DNA from: Pseudomonadota bacterium
GTDB lineage: Bacteria > Pseudomonadota > Gammaproteobacteria > Steroidobacterales > Steroidobacteraceae
Direction of reading: 5' to 3'
Assembly (NCBI GenBank): GCA_021820785.1
Contig: JAKADE010000086.1
Span: 1-9,114, forward strand
DNA length: 9,114 bases
Shown: piece by piece, positions 5,774 to 9,114 of the stretch
How the letters are laid out: each line of letters opens with the position of its first letter
Numbering within the stretch: position 1 is the stretch's first letter
Made by a program: the position numbers and the translations under genes
Notes under the pieces: model-generated
What the model saw: the letters and a program-made list of their open reading frames with translations, nothing else
What the model was told of the DNA's origin: nothing
Databases searched by the model: none

Positions 5774-7045
5774 TCAGACGTTGAACGTCGATTTCAGCTT
5801 GCGCCGCACGGGGGCGCCTTTGATCCGCACGTAATCGGGCAGGCCGTCGCGGTACAGCGGGTAGGCCTCCCCGGCAATGAGCGGTTCGAGGTAGCGGCGG
5901 CAGGCGGCGGTGATGCCGAACCCGTCGGCGGTGATGAATTCGCGCGGGACCTTCTTCTCCCGGTTGGCGACCTCGCTGAGCGGCACGTGCCCGATCGTCC
6001 ACTGGTAGGGCTTGGTACGCTTGCGCACAATGGTGGGCATCACCGCGTTGGTCCCTTTGACGGCGAGTTCCACGGCGGCCTTGCCGACCGCATAGGCCTG
6101 CTCGACGTCGACTTTCGAGGCGATGTGCCGTGCGGCGCGCTGCAGGTAATCCGCGACCGCCCAGTGATATTTGTGACCGAGCCGCTCGCGGATCATGTTG
6201 GCGACCACGGGGGCCGCGCCGCCGAGTTGCGCGTGTCCGAATGCGTCGCGCGTGCCCGCCTCGGCAAGGAAGCGGCCGTCACTGTAGGCGGCCCCTTCGG
6301 AGACCACCACGACGCAGTACCCGTAGTCCTCGACACACCGTTGGGCGCGCTCGAGGAAGCGCTCGGGCTCGAACGGAATCTCCGGAAACAGGATGATGTG
6401 CGGCGCATCGCCCGGTTTGCGCCCGGCGAGCCCGCCGGCCGCGGCGATCCAGCCGGCATGCCGGCCCATGACCTCGAACACGAAGACCTTCGTCGAGGTC
6501 CGCGCCATGGAAGCCACGTCGAGCGCCGCCTCGCGGGTCGAGACGGCGACGTATTTCGCTGCCGAACCGAAACCCGGGCAGCAGTCGGTATGCGGCAGGT
6601 CGTTGTCCACGGTCTTCGGCACGCCCACGCAGGTGACCGGGTAGCCGAGCGACTCGCCGATCTGCGACACCTTCAGTGCGGTGTCCATCGAGTCGTTGCC
6701 GCCGTTGTAGAAGAAGTAGCCGATGTCGTGTGCGCGGAACACCTCGATGAGCCGCTCGTACTCGGCGCGGTTCTGCTCGATGCTCTTGAGCTTGAAGCGG
6801 GCCGACCCGAACGCGCCTCCCGGCGTGTGTTTCAGGGCGCGGATGGTCGCTGCGCTCTCCCGCCCGACGTCGATCAGGTCCTCGGTGAGCGCGCCGATGA
6901 TGCCGTCGCGGCCCACGTAGACCTTGCCGATGTGCCGGCTGCGGCGCAGTGCCGTCTCGATCACCCCGCAGGCCGAGGCGTTGATGACGGCCGAAACCCC
7001 GCCCGACTGGGCATAGAACGCATTCTTTCTGCCGGTGTGCTTCAT
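5774..7045 (-). CDS. pfp: Pyrophosphate-dependent 6-phosphofructokinase
   Basis: This 423-residue enzyme transfers phosphate between pyrophosphate and fructose-6-phosphate, reversibly, in glycolysis and gluconeogenesis. The PFK fold is clear: QSGGVSAVIN at 13-22, GGNDSMDT at 115-122, PKTVDND at 143-149 with the catalytic D147, and MGRHAGW at 193-199. Two positions decide the donor. ATP enzymes have glycine at both, as in GGDGS and PGTIDND of E. coli PfkA. Here they are aspartate (D118) and lysine (K144), the combination known for PPi-dependent enzymes. The neighbouring pyrophosphatase supports this. Start: ATG 7045, downstream of a G-rich run that may serve as ribosome site but is folded in a predicted hairpin. 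It is first of two minus-strand genes and diverges from adk. A few family members accept ATP as well, so exclusive PPi use is not proven. Confidence 0.95.
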   Translation of the reverse strand: MKHTGRKNAFYAQSGGVSAVINASACGVIETALRRSRHIGKVYVGRDGIIGALTEDLIDVGRESAATIRALKHTPGGAFGSARFKLKSIEQNRAEYERLIEVFRAHDIGYFFYNGGNDSMDTALKVSQIGESLGYPVTCVGVPKTVDNDLPHTDCCPGFGSAAKYVAVSTREAALDVASMARTSTKVFVFEVMGRHAGWIAAAGGLAGRKPGDAPHIILFPEIPFEPERFLERAQRCVEDYGYCVVVVSEGAAYSDGRFLAEAGTRDAFGHAQLGGAAPVVANMIRERLGHKYHWAVADYLQRAARHIASKVDVEQAYAVGKAAVELAVKGTNAVMPTIVRKRTKPYQWTIGHVPLSEVANREKKVPREFITADGFGITAACRRYLEPLIAGEAYPLYRDGLPDYVRIKGAPVRRKLKSTFNV

Positions 7046-7047
7046 GG

Positions 7048-7070
7048 CATGCGCCCCCCCGGGGCGCGTG
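7048..7070 (-). promoter_or_regulatory. Hairpin over the pfp ribosome site
   Basis: On the pfp message, 7061-7070 pairs with 7048-7057 (10 bp with one mismatch) around a three-base loop, ending two bases before the start codon. The G-run that would be the Shine-Dalgarno (complement of 7054-7060) is half in the stem and half in the loop. An ATG within the stem opens a two-codon frame (ATG CCA TGA) that overlaps the real ATG. Together these could limit or couple pfp translation. Confidence 0.45.
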
Positions 7071-7087
7071 TTGTCGCGTCAGCGGCA

Positions 7088-7093
7088 AGGATA
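7088..7093 (-). promoter_or_regulatory. Weak candidate -10 box of pfp
   Basis: The minus strand reads TATCCT (complement of 7088-7093), 4 of 6 to consensus, about 43 bases before the pfp ATG. No convincing -35 box stands 16-18 bases upstream. I list it because some promoter must lie in this divergent gap. Confidence 0.25.
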
Positions 7094-7144
7094 GCGCAGC
7101 GCGGCCCGCCTCGCCCGGGGGGACGACGGGGGTGCGAGTGACGT

Positions 7145-7173
7145 TTGACCGGCTTGCGGCGCCCCGGTATGGT
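7145..7173 (+). promoter_or_regulatory. Putative adk promoter (sigma-70 type)
   Basis: TTGACC at 7145-7150 (5 of 6 to the -35 consensus) and TATGGT at 7168-7173 (4 of 6 to the -10) are separated by exactly 17 bases. Transcription would begin near 7180, giving a leader of about 26 bases with no Shine-Dalgarno. A second -10-like box, TAAAAT at 7190-7195, would start a nearly leaderless message but has no -35 partner. Confidence 0.55.
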
Positions 7174-7205
7174 GCAAGACCTTTGGCACTAAAATAGTCA
7201 TACTC

Positions 7206-7862
7206 ATGCGCATCGTCCTGTTGGGGGCTCCAGGCTCGGGCAAGGGCACGCAATCGCAGCGGCTGGTGGAGCGGCATCACATTCCGCAGATCTCGACCGG
7301 GGATCTGCTGCGTGCGGCGGTCGCCAAAGGCACTGCACTCGGACTTCAGGCCCAGGAGGCGATGGCCGCCGGCCGGCTGGTCGCCGACGAGATCGTGCTC
7401 GGCATGATCCGCGAGCGGCTCGGTGAGGCCGATACCCGCCAAGGGTTCATTCTCGATGGCTTTCCGCGCAATCTCGCCCAGGCGCGTGCGCTGGATGAGC
7501 TGCTGCGCGCGATCGGCCAGCCGCTCGATGCGGTGGTGCAGCTGAACGTCGACTACGGGGAGCTGTCGCGCCGCATCGCCGGACGGCGCACCTGCAGCGA
7601 CTGCGGCCGGGTGGTCAACCTGCTGACCCTGCCTGCGGGTGCGCTCGAGCAGGAGCGCTGCCCGAAGACCGGCCAGCCGCACCGGCTTTTCCAGCGACCG
7701 GACGACAACGAGGCGACCGTTGCGCAGCGGCTGCGCGTGTACGACGAACAGACCCGGCCGCTGGTCGATTATTTCCGCGGCCAGGGCCTGCTGCGCAGCA
7801 TTGATGCCGAGGGCGATCTCGAGACGGTATCGGCCCGGCTCGAGCAGGCGCTCACCGGCTGA
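7206..7862 (+). CDS. adk: Adenylate kinase, long-LID form
   Basis: Adk interconverts ATP plus AMP with two ADP in the cytoplasm. The 218-residue product is the usual length of the long form. The P-loop GAPGSGKGT is at 7-15, the AMP-binding TGDLLR at 31-36, and DGFPRN at 84-89. The LID runs from about 122 to 168 and closes with QRPDDNEATVAQRL. In the LID the four positions that hold zinc in Gram-positive enzymes (Cys4, or Cys3-Asp), and His-Ser-Asp-Thr in E. coli, are C130, C133, C152 and T155. This is a mixed set; His159 nearby might substitute. The start is ATG 7206, matching the family N-terminus (MRIVLLGAPG), but no Shine-Dalgarno precedes it. adk diverges from pfp and converges on rnd. 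By recycling AMP it fits the pyrophosphate genes next door. Confidence 0.98.
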   Translation: MRIVLLGAPGSGKGTQSQRLVERHHIPQISTGDLLRAAVAKGTALGLQAQEAMAAGRLVADEIVLGMIRERLGEADTRQGFILDGFPRNLAQARALDELLRAIGQPLDAVVQLNVDYGELSRRIAGRRTCSDCGRVVNLLTLPAGALEQERCPKTGQPHRLFQRPDDNEATVAQRLRVYDEQTRPLVDYFRGQGLLRSIDAEGDLETVSARLEQALTG

Positions 7863-7874
7863 GCCGCCGCGGCT
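7862..7874. terminator. Short GC hairpin between adk and rnd
   Basis: AGCCGC at 7862-7867 and GCGGCT at 7869-7874 are inverted copies, giving a five-base stem with a three-base loop in the 21-base gap between the two convergent stops. No T-run follows on either strand, so termination here would be weak. Confidence 0.25.
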
Positions 7875-7883
7875 GGCGCGCGC

Positions 7884-8960
7884 TCAGAGCGAGGCGAGCA
7901 GCCGTTCCCCGAGGACCGCGCGCCGCCAGCCGCTGAGCAGCGGTCCGTCCTGCCGCCCGGCCGCGAGCTGTTCCAGGTCGCGGCGCGTGGCCAGAACTTC
8001 CGGGCTCAGCGCGAGCTCGGCGGCCACGGCCTGGTGCACCGCACTCAGCTTCTTCAGTAACGCCGTCAGCTGCGGATCGGGCCGGGATCGCAGTACCTGC
8101 GGGGCCGGATCGGGGATGTCGGCCGCGCGCACGGCCTCGAGCAGCTCCGCGCCGCTGCGCTCGAGCAGGCCGGGTGGCATGCCCTCCAGGGCGCCGAGCT
8201 CGGCCCGAGTGCGCGGTACGCGCATCACGATGTCGCGCAGGAGCACATCGGCGAGGATCCAGCCGCGCGGCCGGTTGCGCTCGAGCGCGCGCCGCTCACG
8301 CCAGGCCGCCAGCGACTTGAGCAGGCGCTGGCGACCCGGATCGAGGCCGCTCAACCCCTTCACACGCCGCCAGGCGGATTCCGGATCGACGCTGAGGGCG
8401 GCGGGATCCTCGAGCGCAGCGAGTTCCTCGGCGAGCCAGGACAGCCGGCCGAGCTGCTCGAGGCGCTCCTCGAGAGCCGTTTTGAGCGCCAGCAGATGAC
8501 GCACGTCATCGAGTGCGTATTCGATCTGTTCGGCGGTGAGCGGGCGGCGCGACCAGTCGGTGCGCGTCTGTCCCTTCGCGAGCTCGTGCCCGAGCGTCCG
8601 GCGCACCAGCTCCGCGTAGCCGATCTGTGCCGCCTCGCCGGCCAGTGCCGCGGCGATCTGGGTATCGAAGATCGGCCGGATTGGACCCACCGCCGGCAGC
8701 AGCACCTCGAGGTCCTGCCGCGAGGCGTGCAGCACCTTCACGGCCGGTGGACCGGTGAGCGCCGCGGAGAGTGCACTCAGGTCCCCCAGCGCCAGCGGAT
8801 CGACGCAGGCGGCGTGATCCTCCCAGGACAGCTGCACCAGGCACAGTTCGGCGTGGTAGGTGCGTTCGCGCAGGAACTCGGTGTCGATGCCGATGGCGTT
8901 CTGAGCGGTCAGGCGCGCGGCGATGTCATTCACCGCCTCAGGTGTGGCAGCTGGGTGCAA
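7884..8960 (-). CDS. rnd: Ribonuclease D
   Basis: RNase D is a 3'-to-5' exoribonuclease that trims tRNA precursors and other small RNAs in the cytoplasm. The 358-residue product carries the DEDDy active site: D26 and E28 in GIDTEFLRERTY, D83 in HASRQDLEVL, and Y148 with D152 in YALDDVRHL. A helical HRDC domain, which helps bind RNA, follows at about 205-290 (around RNRPRGWILADVLLRDI), and a further C-terminal helical part completes the E. coli-like layout. The start is TTG at 8960. An in-frame TGA lies nine codons upstream with no ATG or GTG between, and the TTG places D26 close to its position in E. coli Rnd. GTG at codon 10 is an alternative. The ribosome site is poor (GGA seven bases before). 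rnd diverges from mpl with 32 bases between starts. Confidence 0.95.
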   Translation of the reverse strand: MHPAATPEAVNDIAARLTAQNAIGIDTEFLRERTYHAELCLVQLSWEDHAACVDPLALGDLSALSAALTGPPAVKVLHASRQDLEVLLPAVGPIRPIFDTQIAAALAGEAAQIGYAELVRRTLGHELAKGQTRTDWSRRPLTAEQIEYALDDVRHLLALKTALEERLEQLGRLSWLAEELAALEDPAALSVDPESAWRRVKGLSGLDPGRQRLLKSLAAWRERRALERNRPRGWILADVLLRDIVMRVPRTRAELGALEGMPPGLLERSGAELLEAVRAADIPDPAPQVLRSRPDPQLTALLKKLSAVHQAVAAELALSPEVLATRRDLEQLAAGRQDGPLLSGWRRAVLGERLLASL

Positions 8961-8975
8961 TGGCGTTCCGATCGG

Positions 8976-8981
8976 TACAAT
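8976..8981 (+). promoter_or_regulatory. Candidate -10 box of mpl
   Basis: TACAAT matches the -10 consensus at 5 of 6. Transcription would start near 8988, only about five bases before the mpl ATG, which has no Shine-Dalgarno. No strong -35 box lies 16-18 bases upstream. Confidence 0.4.
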
Positions 8982-8989
8982 CCTTCACC

Positions 8990-8995
8990 ATTATG
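8990..8995 (-). promoter_or_regulatory. Candidate -10 box of rnd
   Basis: The minus strand reads CATAAT (complement of 8990-8995), a 5-of-6 match, about 30 bases before the rnd TTG. It overlaps the mpl start codon, so the two divergent promoters would share DNA. No clear -35 box was seen. Confidence 0.3.
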
Positions 8996-9114
8996 CACGT
9001 TCACGTTCTTGGGGTTTGCGGCACGTTCATGGGCGGAGTCGCGGCGCTGGCGCGGGCCGCCGGCCATCGGGTCACCGGTTCCGATCAGAACGTATACCCC
9101 CCGATGAGCACCCA
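8993..9114 (+). CDS. mpl: UDP-N-acetylmuramate:L-Ala-gamma-D-Glu-meso-DAP ligase, N-terminal part
   Basis: Mpl attaches a recovered murein tripeptide to UDP-MurNAc, using ATP, so that cell-wall fragments are reused in peptidoglycan synthesis. Only the first 40 codons lie in the window; the gene runs off the right edge. They are enough to recognise it: the Rossmann glycine motif LGVCGTFMGG at 6-15, then GHRVTGSDQNVYPPMST at 24-40, nearly the same as E. coli Mpl. The four-residue GTFM in the glycine loop separates Mpl from MurC, which has GIGMSG-like sequence. The ATG at 8993 fits the family N-terminus. No Shine-Dalgarno precedes it, and a TACAAT box only 11 bases upstream suggests a very short leader. 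It is divergent from rnd. Confidence 0.95.
   Translation, partial: MHVHVLGVCGTFMGGVAALARAAGHRVTGSDQNVYPPMST

Noticed and set aside
3597..5834. A 745-codon open frame on the plus strand opposite hppA
   Set aside because: It is the mirror of hppA codon bias in GC-rich DNA. The product is an odd Asp/Arg/His/Gly-rich chain with no domain, while hppA matches its family along its full length.
5606..7141. A 511-codon open frame on the plus strand opposite pfp
   Set aside because: No recognisable motif, it overlaps the end of hppA, and pfp is certain on the other strand.
6279..7682. A 467-codon minus-strand frame crossing the pfp-adk promoter region
   Set aside because: It covers most of adk in antisense and part of pfp in another frame, with no domain; its length comes from codon bias.

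Overview
This window looks like chromosomal DNA from a free-living, GC-rich Gammaproteobacterium (by eye roughly two thirds G+C, not computed). The lineage call rests on the gene set: mpl, a DEDDy/HRDC RNase D, a long-LID adenylate kinase, a PPi-type phosphofructokinase and a membrane pyrophosphatase. I recognise these as typical of environmental gammaproteobacteria (Xanthomonadales, Nevskiales, Chromatiales or methylotroph relatives), but I cannot fix the order. I see no mobile element, CRISPR array, tRNA, rRNA or phage gene.

Layout. Positions 1-232 are a leader region with several inverted repeats. 233-2533 (+) is a membrane-anchored PAS-PAS-GGDEF-EAL protein for cyclic-di-GMP turnover. It converges, with a 6-base gap, on msrB (2540-2944, -), a methionine sulfoxide reductase. 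A 303-base intergenic stretch with a palindromic site follows, then a small unrecognised 99-residue gene (3248-3547, +). That gene converges on hppA across a perfect 15-bp hairpin. The minus-strand pair pfp (5774-7045) and hppA (3612-5672) forms a probable operon. adk (7206-7862, +) diverges from pfp and converges on rnd (7884-8960, -). The window ends inside mpl (8993 onward, +), which is divergent from rnd.

How the genes work together. The coherent theme is pyrophosphate and adenylate energy economy. PFP carries the PPi-type active-site residues and can phosphorylate fructose-6-phosphate with PPi, or run in reverse to make PPi. HppA, with the lysine signature of the K+-independent type, couples PPi hydrolysis to proton pumping. 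Adk balances AMP, ADP and ATP. Linked pfp and membrane-pyrophosphatase genes are known in methanotrophs such as Methylococcus, so the arrangement is informative but not new. The other genes (c-di-GMP signalling, oxidative protein repair, tRNA 3' processing, murein recycling) are ordinary neighbours.

Most interesting details: an adenylate kinase LID with a Cys-Cys-Cys-Thr set, between the zinc type and the E. coli hydrogen-bond type; a hairpin that could mask the ribosome site of pfp; a palindrome in the probable msrB promoter; and adk and mpl starts without a visible Shine-Dalgarno. I found no convincing undescribed multi-gene system here.
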